The notes beneath the pieces were generated by a model. The model made no database searches. It had not been told where the DNA came from and saw only the letters and a program-made list of their open reading frames with translations. From positions 588 through 14,927 of the forward strand of contig CAJUPF010000070.1 in the NCBI GenBank assembly GCA_910588565.1: DNA of 14,340 bases, written 5' to 3'. Below, one piece after another: positions 8,784 through 14,340 of this stretch. The position numbers and the translations under genes are program-made. This stretch comes from an uncultured Lachnospiraceae bacterium. GTDB taxonomy: Bacteria > Bacillota > Clostridia > Lachnospirales > Lachnospiraceae. The first letter of the stretch is position 1. The number at the start of each line of letters is the position of its first letter.

Positions 8784-8939
8784 AGTAAAGCCTCCTGATT
8801 TTTTCTGACACTTTCAGTAACGATGCTTTTATTTTATCAGCAGGTTTTGTTGTCTGAAATGATCTATTTCTACGATATAAGCGTGAAATTTTATGGTTTA
8901 TAGATAGGTGTTTCTGGAATTTTTGAAGTGATTGACAGA

Positions 8940-8968
8940 GCAGAGAATCCGGCTTGCCGGATTCCTGC
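8940..8968. repeat. Perfect 9-bp-arm palindrome between the divergent GH36 and dpaA genes
   Basis: GAATCCGGCTTGCCGGATTC at 8945-8964 is a perfect palindrome. If A8944 is bulged, the arms extend by four pairs (GCAG at 8940-8943 with CTGC at 8965-8968). There is no T-run on either side, so it does not look like a terminator. It lies just upstream of the sigma-K -35 region of dpaA and about 160 bp upstream of the GH36 start, a position that would suit an operator for either gene. Confidence 0.45.
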
Positions 8969-8972
8969 AGTA

Positions 8973-9001
8973 CACATTTCCCATGCGTTTTGCATACTAT
9001 A
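8973..9001 (+). promoter_or_regulatory. Candidate sigma-K promoter for dpaA-dpaB-asnB
   Basis: CACA at 8973-8976 (-35, consensus mACm) is followed after 16 bp by CATACTATA at 8993-9001, which fits the sigma-K -10 consensus CATAnnnTA at every defined position. The start point would fall near 9008, leaving a leader of about 25 nt with AAGGAG 7 bases before the dpaA ATG. In Bacillus subtilis the dipicolinate synthase operon is transcribed by sigma-K in the mother cell, so site and gene agree. The -10 also partly resembles a sigma-E element, which is a possible alternative. Confidence 0.72.
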
Positions 9002-9032
9002 ATGGAAACTGCACTTAGCAAGGAGCCGTTTC

Positions 9033-9956
9033 ATGAATGTATCCCATGCCAATGCCGCATCGCACACTGCCAGAAGCCAGGAAGGCTCATTCCGTTATTC
9101 GTATGCGGTAATCGGCGGAGATCTGCGCCAGGTATATCTTGCCGAAGAACTTGCCAAAATGTATCCTGCTGTCTGTCACTATGCCCTCTGCCAGCCTGTC
9201 AGCGCTGCGGCAGGAGCCTCCTCCCTAGAAGAAGCCTGCCATAGTTCCGCAGGCATTGTCTGCCCGATTCCGTTTAGCAAAGACGGCATATTTTTAAATC
9301 AAAATTCCACAAAAGAAAATATTCCCATAGACAGCATCCTCTCTCTGCTGTATCCTGGACAGCGTTTATATGCTGGCTGCATAGCAAGCGCATTTCAGCA
9401 AAAGGCACAGGAAAAAGGCATAGCTGCTTTTGATTTTATGCAGGATCAGCGTCTGTCCCATTTTAATACAATTGCTACGGCAGAAGGCATTCTGTGTGAA
9501 GCAATCCAAGCGTGCCCCAAAAACCTGCGCCAAAGCCGCTGTGCTGTACTTGGGTATGGTAAATGCGGGCGTACACTGACCGATCTGCTAAAACGGATAT
9601 ATTGTTTTGTTACAGTTGCCGCCGCACCGGAAGAAGAACTGGCACAGGCAGCCGTTTTTGCAGACAATGTTATAAGCTTAGAACAACTTACAGATGCAAT
9701 CTTTCAATATGATGTTATCATCAATACCATTCCCGCTGTTATACTGACAAAAGAAATCCTGCGTCAGGCCAATCCCCGCAGTGTTATACTTGATATCGCT
9801 TCGTATCCGGGCGGCGTTGATTTTGCCGCGGCCAGAGAATATTCCCTGACCGCGCTCTCGTGCCCCGGACTTCCAGGCAGATATGCACCCTTATCTTCCG
9901 CCAAAGCGATACTGGCATCCATACAAACATTTGAAAGGAGTTCACCATGTCTTTAA
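9033..9956 (+). CDS. dpaA: Dipicolinate synthase subunit A
   Basis: This 307-residue protein is the dehydrogenase-like subunit (also called SpoVFA) of dipicolinate synthase. With DpaB it oxidises the lysine-pathway intermediate dihydrodipicolinate to dipicolinic acid in the mother cell, which is then loaded into the forespore. The family's N-terminal signature is present (YAVIGGDLRQVYLAEEL, about residues 24-40), followed by the Rossmann nucleotide-binding loop VLGYGKCGRTL (172-182). Near the C-terminus are the conserved SYPGGVDF (257-264) and PGLPGRYAPLSSA (278-290). Length is close to the roughly 300 residues of known DpaA. The ATG at 9033 has AAGGAG 7 bases upstream. The stop overlaps the dpaB start by 10 bp, so translation is probably coupled. 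A sigma-K-like promoter lies just upstream. The first 20 residues or so look like a non-conserved extension. Confidence 0.94.
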   Translation: MNVSHANAASHTARSQEGSFRYSYAVIGGDLRQVYLAEELAKMYPAVCHYALCQPVSAAAGASSLEEACHSSAGIVCPIPFSKDGIFLNQNSTKENIPIDSILSLLYPGQRLYAGCIASAFQQKAQEKGIAAFDFMQDQRLSHFNTIATAEGILCEAIQACPKNLRQSRCAVLGYGKCGRTLTDLLKRIYCFVTVAAAPEEELAQAAVFADNVISLEQLTDAIFQYDVIINTIPAVILTKEILRQANPRSVILDIASYPGGVDFAAAREYSLTALSCPGLPGRYAPLSSAKAILASIQTFERSSPCL

Positions 9957-10525
9957 CAGGAAAACACATTGGAGTCGCTTTTACCGGCTCCTTCTGCACT
10001 TATGAAAAAGTATTTCAGGAACTGGAGAAATTGACAGAAGAAGGCGCCATCGTACAGACGATTTTTTCCGATGCCGCACAGACGTTTGACAGCCGTTTTG
10101 GCAAAGCCAGCGAGTTTCTTAAGAAAGCCGAAGAAATCACCGGAAATAAACCTATGCTGACGATTCCGCAGGCAGAGCCTATCGGACCTAAGAGCCTGCT
10201 GGATATCCTGGTTTTATTCCCCTGCACCGGCAATACCATTGCCAAGCTTGCCAACGGTATTACAGATACGCCGGTACTGATGGCTGCAAAAGCGCACCTT
10301 CGGAATAATAAGCCTCTTTTAATCTCGATTTCCACCAATGATGCGCTCGGCATGAATATGAAAAACATCGGCTTGTTATTAAATGCCAAACATATCTATT
10401 TTATTCCATTCGGGCAGGATAATCCCGAAAAAAAGCCCAATTCCATGATTGCGCATACGGATCTTCTGATTCCGTCCATTGAAGCTGCTTTAGACGGCAG
10501 GCAGTATCAGCCGATTATCCGCTGA
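9947..10525 (+). CDS. dpaB: Dipicolinate synthase subunit B
   Basis: This 192-residue flavoprotein-like subunit (also called SpoVFB) pairs with DpaA to make dipicolinic acid, the calcium-binding core solute of endospores. It has the fold seen in flavoprotein decarboxylase-type proteins: an initial strand and loop GVAFTGSFCTY (about 8-18), then LVLFPCTGNTIAKLANGITD (about 88-107) and PLLISISTNDALGMN (about 123-137). Length is close to the roughly 200 residues usual for DpaB. The ATG at 9947 lies inside the end of dpaA; the ribosome binding site GAAAGGAG falls in the dpaA coding sequence about 7 bases upstream. It is the second gene of the predicted sporulation operon and is followed after 13 bp by an asparagine synthetase-family gene, whereas in B. 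subtilis lysine-pathway genes (asd, dapG, dapA) follow. Confidence 0.94.
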   Translation: MSLTGKHIGVAFTGSFCTYEKVFQELEKLTEEGAIVQTIFSDAAQTFDSRFGKASEFLKKAEEITGNKPMLTIPQAEPIGPKSLLDILVLFPCTGNTIAKLANGITDTPVLMAAKAHLRNNKPLLISISTNDALGMNMKNIGLLLNAKHIYFIPFGQDNPEKKPNSMIAHTDLLIPSIEAALDGRQYQPIIR

Positions 10526-10538
10526 AAGGAGAAAAATT

Positions 10539-12389
10539 ATGTGTGGAATTGCCGGGTTTTTTAATCCCAGACAGGATTTTACCAAAGAACAGAAAAAATG
10601 GCGGCATATCCTGGATCATATGAATCAGCTGCAAAAACACAGAGGGCCGGACGGCAGAGGCACATATCTGCATCCCTCCTGCGGGTTTGCCCATGTCCGG
10701 CTGAAAATCATTGATCTCGTTACCGGAGAACAGCCTATGGTAAGAAAACGAGGCGGGCAGGACTGTGCGATTGTCTACAATGGCGAAATTTACAATATGC
10801 AGGAATTAAAATCAGAGTTACAAGCCGAAGGGGCTGTTTTTGAAACTACCAGTGATACCGAAGTGATCCTTGCCGGATACATGCATCATGGCATTGAGTT
10901 TATCAAAAAACTTAACGGCATCTTCGCCGCTGCCATCTGGGACGCTTCCGCCGGAAGGCTGCATCTGTTCCGGGATCGGCTGGGCGTAAAACCCCTGTTT
11001 TATACAAAATCCAAAGATACCTTTGTCTTTTCCTCGGAAATCAAAGGACTGTTTGCCTACCCTGGCGTAGAGCCGGTTCTGGATCGTGACGGCCTGTGTG
11101 AAATTTTTGCGTTAGGACCTGCAAAATCCTATGGAAAAGGCGTTTTTAAGGATATTTTTGAAGTGCTCCCCGGACATCTGATTACACTGGATGGTTTTTC
11201 CTATCGTGATGAGGCTTATTGGACACTGCAAAGCCGCCCGCATCAGGATTCCATGGAAAAAACCATAGAAAAGACGGCATGGCTGTTAGAGGATGCTGTG
11301 AAAAAACAGATGCTTTCGGATATTCCCATCAGCACGTTTCTCTCCGGCGGAATTGACAGCAGCCTTGTGACGGCAATCTGCGCCAGAGAGCTGAAAAAAC
11401 AGGGAAAGGAATTAAATACCTTTTCCTTTGATTTTACCGGAAATCAAAAGTATTTTAAATCCAATTCCTTTCAGCCCAGCCAGGATCGGCCCTTTGTGGA
11501 ACAAATGGTATCCCACCTTGGCACCAGCCACCGTTTTTTGGAATGCGGCAATGCCGAACAGATCAAATGCCTCTATCTTGCCGTAGACGCCAGGGATCTC
11601 CCCTGTATGGCCGATGTGGAATCGTCGATGCTTTACTTCTGTTCTAAGGTTGTCCCGCACAATAAAGTGACGCTGACCGGAGAATGCGCAGATGAAATCT
11701 TTGGCGGTTATCCATGGTTCCACAGTAAAAGCGCATTTGAAACCGATGCCTTCCCCTGGTCATCTGACATGGCTCCAAGGCAGACGCTTTTAGATGACGC
11801 TTTGATCCATGACCTTCATATGCAGGAATATGCCCATGCGGCCTATGAAAAAACCATAAACGAAACCCCGCTTCTGCCGGAAGATACACCGGAGGAAAAA
11901 CGGCGGCGGGAAATTGCTTACCTAAACCTGCGCTGGTTTATGACGACACTGTTGGATCGGATGGATCGTACCAGTATGTACAATGGCTTAGAAGCCAGGG
12001 TGCCGTTTGCGGATCACCGGATTGTAGAATATATTTTTAACGTTCCCTGGCAGATGAAATGTCCGGATGGCATTGTAAAAGGGCTTCTGCGCCATGCCGG
12101 AGCCGAATATCTCCCGGAGGATGTACTCTGGCGGAAAAAAAGCCCTTATCCGAAAACTTACGATCCATTCTATGAAAAACTTTTGGGAAATCAGTTAAAA
12201 GAAACGCTTGCCACACCATCTTCTCCGATCCGCGCATTGCTGGATAGCAGAAAAGTCCGGGCATTTTTAGACAGCCCTTCCGACTATGGAGCGCCCTGGT
12301 ATGGGCAGCTGATGGCAGGGCCGCAGATGTTAGCTTATATGCTGCAGGTGAATTACTGGCTGAAAACATACCATATCCGTATTGTATAA
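10539..12389 (+). CDS. asnB: Asparagine synthetase B family glutamine-dependent amidotransferase
   Basis: This 616-residue class II amidotransferase would transfer ammonia from glutamine to an ATP-activated carboxylate, classically aspartate to asparagine. The N-terminal glutaminase has the nucleophile Cys2 (MCGIAGFFNP), HRGPDG (34-39), NGEIYN (81-86) and SDTE (105-108). The C-terminal synthetase domain has the pyrophosphate loop SGGIDSS (269-275), LTGECADEIFGGY (379-391), LEARVPFADHRIVEY and WRKKSPYPKTYDPFYEKLL. All expected catalytic motifs are present, so it should be active. An AAAGGAG ribosome binding site precedes the ATG, 13 bp after dpaB, and there is room for no separate promoter, so it likely shares the sigma-K promoter. 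B. subtilis has a sporulation-linked paralogue (AsnO), and some AsnB-family enzymes amidate meso-diaminopimelate in peptidoglycan, so the substrate here deserves testing. Confidence 0.93.
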   Translation: MCGIAGFFNPRQDFTKEQKKWRHILDHMNQLQKHRGPDGRGTYLHPSCGFAHVRLKIIDLVTGEQPMVRKRGGQDCAIVYNGEIYNMQELKSELQAEGAVFETTSDTEVILAGYMHHGIEFIKKLNGIFAAAIWDASAGRLHLFRDRLGVKPLFYTKSKDTFVFSSEIKGLFAYPGVEPVLDRDGLCEIFALGPAKSYGKGVFKDIFEVLPGHLITLDGFSYRDEAYWTLQSRPHQDSMEKTIEKTAWLLEDAVKKQMLSDIPISTFLSGGIDSSLVTAICARELKKQGKELNTFSFDFTGNQKYFKSNSFQPSQDRPFVEQMVSHLGTSHRFLECGNAEQIKCLYLAVDARDLPCMADVESSMLYFCSKVVPHNKVTLTGECADEIFGGYPWFHSKSAFETDAFPWSSDMAPRQTLLDDALIHDLHMQEYAHAAYEKTINETPLLPEDTPEEKRRREIAYLNLRWFMTTLLDRMDRTSMYNGLEARVPFADHRIVEYIFNVPWQMKCPDGIVKGLLRHAGAEYLPEDVLWRKKSPYPKTYDPFYEKLLGNQLKETLATPSSPIRALLDSRKVRAFLDSPSDYGAPWYGQLMAGPQMLAYMLQVNYWLKTYHIRIV

Positions 12390-12391
12390 TA

Positions 12392-12497
12392 CAAAAGGAG
12401 CTGCAGAACGTACGAACTCATACGGAATATCGTTATGAATATAGAATAACATACGATATCCTGTATGAGTTTCGTTGTGTTCTGCTTTACTCTTTTA
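12392..12497. terminator. Long imperfect palindrome; bidirectional terminator between convergent genes
   Basis: Arms starting GCAGAAC (12403-12409) and GTTCTGC (12479-12485) pair through ACGAA/TTCGT, CTCATAC/GTATGAG and ATATCGT/ACGATAT, with a small AT-rich loop near 12440. Outer AAAAGGAG and CTCTTTT sequences (12393-12400, 12490-12496) extend the pairing with small bulges. The hairpin is followed by TTTACTCTTTT on the plus strand and by CTCCTTTTGT on the minus strand, so it can stop transcription of asnB and of the convergent FlxA-like gene. It fills almost the whole gap and is unusually long for a simple terminator. Confidence 0.75.
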
Positions 12498-13247
12498 CAG
12501 GTAAATATCCACTGATTTGTAACCCTCAGGCAGTGACGTCTCCTGTGCGGTATTTGATGCAGACGTTTTCCTGCCGTCAGAATCCGTTTCATGACCGAAG
12601 TCCGAATCTGCTTTGCCGGCTTGCTCTTTCTGTTCTGCGGCTTCTTCCTCTGATGGGCTGTCTGGTTTAGCTTTTGCTGCTTCTTCTGCCGCTTTTTGCA
12701 CTTCACCGAGCGTTTTCATCTGAGAAGCTGCAGCATCCTCAGCTTTCTGCTCTACCTTTGCAAGCTCAGCTTCCTTTGCTGCCGTATTCGTTCCTGCATC
12801 TTGTTTGATTTCCGCTTTCAGAACATTCGCCTGGCCTTTTAGCTTTGCAGCAGCGCTGCCCTGTACCTGTGCCTGTTTCACGGAAGAATCTGCAGAAAGC
12901 ATCGCCTTCATACCGGCCTGTGACAGACCGCTTCCCTTGCCGCCTTGGTTTGCATTGCTTTCAGAAGTATTCCCCAAAGAATCTCTTTTTGCCTGCAGTT
13001 CTTTCCGTTGTTCCATCTGATGCTGCCTTAGCTGCTGGTTTAAATTTGTAATCTCCTGCTGGATTTCCTGCCGTTTTTTCATTTTTTCTTCCATAGACAG
13101 TTCCTGATTGGAAGAAAGCTCCTGCAGACGCTTTCTGGCAGCTTCCATCTGGCTTTGAATGTTTCGGCTGACAGAATCTGTCTGCGTACCAGAACTTCCC
13201 GGCTGCACATAACTGCCTGCACCTGATGCACCACTGATTTTCATCAT
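12495..13247 (-). CDS. FlxA-like coiled-coil protein
   Basis: This 250-residue hydrophilic protein has no signal peptide or membrane segment. The N-terminal part (MMKISGASGAGSYV, then about residues 25-85 rich in Gln, Glu, Lys and Arg with heptad-like spacing, e.g. QIQQEITNLNQQLRQHQ-type sequence) resembles the FlxA-like family, whose function is poorly known. The rest is low-complexity, rich in Ala, Lys, Glu and Ser, and probably disordered or helical. The start at 13247 has AAGGAG 10 bases upstream; the next codon is also ATG (13244), which would give spacing 13, so the first is preferred. A TATACT box lies about 20 bp before the start but has no good -35. The stop lies inside the long palindrome shared with the asnB operon. 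No flagellar genes are visible in the window, so a motility role is not supported by context. Confidence 0.75.
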   Translation of the reverse strand: MMKISGASGAGSYVQPGSSGTQTDSVSRNIQSQMEAARKRLQELSSNQELSMEEKMKKRQEIQQEITNLNQQLRQHQMEQRKELQAKRDSLGNTSESNANQGGKGSGLSQAGMKAMLSADSSVKQAQVQGSAAAKLKGQANVLKAEIKQDAGTNTAAKEAELAKVEQKAEDAAASQMKTLGEVQKAAEEAAKAKPDSPSEEEAAEQKEQAGKADSDFGHETDSDGRKTSASNTAQETSLPEGYKSVDIYL

Positions 13248-13416
13248 AATTTCTATTCTCCTTTCATCAGTATACTGCCAGAGAGTGTTTGAAAATTACG
13301 TTCTGTCGGATGTATGGTTTACTTCAAGCACATCTGGCTTCCTATACTTTTTCGGAGCTTTTTGTTTTAGGGCAAAGCAATATGATGTGGAACGGCTTTT
13401 TTTCGTTGTAAGATAA

Positions 13417-13974
13417 CTAATGTTTCTGTGAATTTTTATTTTTGCGAAACAGAAGCTTAAATACAGTCCGGATCAACGGCTGTATAAAGAACAGCTGCGT
13501 AAAAAACGCAAATGGGAAATTCAGGCATACCAGCTTTAACCAGTTTGCCAGCAGCGTAAACAAATGAAATCCAGCATAATACGGATAATAAAACCATGCT
13601 GCAAGAAAACTCATTGCCGGGCACATCAGTCCCACAGTAGCACAGATAATCGCGCTTTCAAATATCACAGGATGGGTTTTCCCAGGTTCAAAATTTTTAC
13701 AGGCAAGCCGAAAGGAACAGGGACTCCCCATAACACATTCCAGTCCAAACGCAAACACAAATTCAATCAAAATAATGGCCCAGATCGGCATCATCTGCCC
13801 AAACATAGAAACCCCGCCCTGGGCATTTATTGCATGAATTACAGAATCCGCGCCTGTTATCTGCATCAGCGTGGAACCATTGACCACATACAGACTATAA
13901 AACACATACGCATGTACCGTTATCAGAACGGTCAGGAAGGCAAATACCATCCTTTGAAATTGATTTTCCGGCAT
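13417..13974 (-). CDS. DUF2798-type four-helix membrane protein
   Basis: This 185-residue protein has four predicted membrane helices: about residues 7-31 (MVFAFLTVLITVHAYVFYSL), 58-82 (FGQMMPIWAIILIEFVFAFG), 105-130 (ESAIICATVGLMCPAMSFL) and 140-165. The first and third segments look like a duplicated unit, as in the DUF2798 family, whose function is not established. The C-terminus is basic (RKNKNSQKH), consistent with a cytoplasmic tail. The ATG at 13974 is preceded by GAGGAGGAAAAAGTT, a strong ribosome binding site. Upstream lie two 26-bp direct repeats with dyad symmetry and, beyond them, a terminator-like hairpin, so expression is probably tightly controlled. If the repeats bind a CsoR/CstR-type sensor, a role in handling a metal or reactive sulfur stress would be a guess; nothing in the protein shows it. 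Confidence 0.8.
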   Translation of the reverse strand: MPENQFQRMVFAFLTVLITVHAYVFYSLYVVNGSTLMQITGADSVIHAINAQGGVSMFGQMMPIWAIILIEFVFAFGLECVMGSPCSFRLACKNFEPGKTHPVIFESAIICATVGLMCPAMSFLAAWFYYPYYAGFHLFTLLANWLKLVCLNFPFAFFTQLFFIQPLIRTVFKLLFRKNKNSQKH

Positions 13975-14027
13975 AACTTTTTCCTCCTCTTTGTCACATT
14001 TCCAACATACACAGATGCACAGGCGCT

Positions 14028-14053
14028 TTGCAAAATGGGATACCCGGAGGGTA
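14028..14053. promoter_or_regulatory. Operator-like direct repeat, copy 1
   Basis: The repeat reads TTGCA-A-AATGGGATACCCGGAGGGTA. It contains the dyad ATACCC-GGA-GGGTAT (14040-14054), perfectly symmetric in this copy. It lies 54 bp upstream of the DUF2798 start and could overlap that gene's promoter. The ATACCC-spacer-GGGTAT form resembles operators of the CsoR/CstR copper and persulfide sensor family, but the regulator gene is not in the window. Confidence 0.6.
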
Positions 14054-14075
14054 TTTCCTTAATATGCATGGTTTC

Positions 14076-14101
14076 TTGCATAATGGGATACCCGGAGGGT
14101 A
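14076..14101. promoter_or_regulatory. Operator-like direct repeat, copy 2
   Basis: Identical to copy 1 in 25 of 26 bases (T instead of A after TTGCA), 48 bp away from start to start. The dyad at 14088-14102 has one mismatched end pair. It directly abuts the T-run of the minus-strand hairpin. Two well-kept copies separated by diverged sequence suggest paired binding sites rather than coding or structural sequence. Confidence 0.6.
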
Positions 14102-14221
14102 AAAAAAGCACAGGTATGCTTACGCGAAATCTGATACGCCTTTTAAACCATGTTCCGTAATCAGATTTACGTGCAAAGCACTACCTGTGTCATCATGTAT
14201 GTCTTTCTTTATATGATTGCC
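14101..14221 (-). ncRNA. Candidate small structured RNA or terminated leader
   Basis: On the minus strand a good sigma-A promoter would start a transcript near 14221. It contains an 81-nt imperfect hairpin: CACAGGTA (14189-14182) pairs with TACCTGTG (14116-14109), then GTGCTT/AAGCA, then AAATCTGAT with ATCAGATTT around a loop of about 24 nt. Seven T residues follow at 14107-14101, as at an intrinsic terminator. The result would be either a free RNA of about 120 nt or a leader limiting read-through into the DUF2798 gene. A 9-codon frame (MMTQVVLCT) starts near 14194 but has only a weak ribosome binding site. I do not recognise a known RNA family. Confidence 0.5.
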
Positions 14222-14227
14222 TCTGGC

Positions 14228-14257
14228 ATTTTATCATATATTTTTTTGAAAAGTCAA
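14228..14257 (-). promoter_or_regulatory. Sigma-A promoter with extended -10, minus strand
   Basis: TTGACT (-35, 14257-14252) is followed after 18 bp by TAAAAT (-10, 14233-14228), and the -10 is preceded by TGA, an extended -10 element. The spacer is A/T-rich. It points towards the hairpin and the DUF2798 gene. The remaining sequence to 14340 shows no gene that I can support. Confidence 0.6.
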
Positions 14258-14340
14258 ATACTTTTTTCAGTTTCATCCATCGATCAGTTACTATTCACAG
14301 TTGATTTAAACCAAAGGCTTATCCACTAGAAATTTTGAGT

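Noticed and set aside
8784..8940. A sigma-A promoter for the GH36 operon, for example TAAAAT near 8838 with a TTCAGA-like -35.
   Set aside because: The -35 matches are poor and several AT-rich alternatives are equally good, so no single promoter can be assigned.
13322..13416. A possible sigma-D (motility) promoter for the FlxA-like gene, from TAAA and CCGA elements on the minus strand.
   Set aside because: Spacers of about 8-10 bp are too short for the roughly 15 bp required, so no sigma-D promoter is called.
13564..14160. Plus-strand open frame of 198 codons over the DUF2798 gene and its upstream repeats.
   Set aside because: It is antisense to a well-supported membrane-protein gene, has no good ribosome binding site, and its repeated MGYPEG motif is just the translated operator repeat.
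14311..14321. TTATCCACT resembles a DnaA box.
   Set aside because: Only a single 8-of-9 match is present, with no cluster of boxes, no dnaA or dnaN nearby and no unwinding region, so an origin is not supported.

Overview
The window looks like chromosomal DNA from an endospore-forming, Gram-positive Clostridia-type organism, most likely a gut Lachnospiraceae relative. The reasons are dipicolinate synthase genes dpaA-dpaB, strong AGGAGG-type ribosome binding sites throughout, a YesM/YesN-type two-component system, and a secreted Big2/LRR_5 multidomain protein of the kind common in gut Clostridia. I place it no more precisely than that.

Left block (about 1-8783, all on the minus strand, read right to left): a cytoplasmic GH36-type alpha-galactosidase-like enzyme; a small AllA-like (ureidoglycolate lyase fold) cupin 10 bp behind it; a large secreted Ig-like/Big2/LRR_5 protein that is split by a one-base frameshift near 4440-4490; then a YesM-type histidine kinase and a YesN-type response regulator whose C-terminus runs off the left edge. 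The close same-strand packing suggests one sugar-responsive locus. An 11-bp perfect inverted repeat (2970-3003) between the surface protein and the kinase may partly separate the two-component genes. No transporter is visible in the window.

Middle block (9033-12389, plus strand, divergent from the left block): dpaA and dpaB (dipicolinate synthase subunits, overlapping by 10 bp) and, 13 bp further on, a class II glutamine-dependent asparagine synthetase-family gene. A near-consensus mother-cell sigma-K promoter (8973-9001) sits just upstream of dpaA, so all three genes may be late-sporulation genes. The presence of an AsnB-family amidotransferase behind dpaAB is the most interesting biological hint: it could supply asparagine late in sporulation or amidate a diaminopimelate-related substrate.

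Right block (12390-14340): a roughly 100-nt imperfect palindrome ends the asnB operon and the convergent FlxA-like coiled-coil gene (minus strand). Upstream of that gene is a four-helix DUF2798-type membrane protein gene (minus strand). Its upstream region holds two copies of a 26-bp direct repeat, each with an ATACCC-GGA-GGGTA(T) dyad resembling CsoR/CstR-type operators. Farther upstream is a good minus-strand sigma-A promoter followed by an 81-nt stem-loop and seven T residues: either a small RNA of about 120 nt or a terminated leader in front of the DUF2798 gene. No transposase, tRNA, rRNA or CRISPR array was seen.
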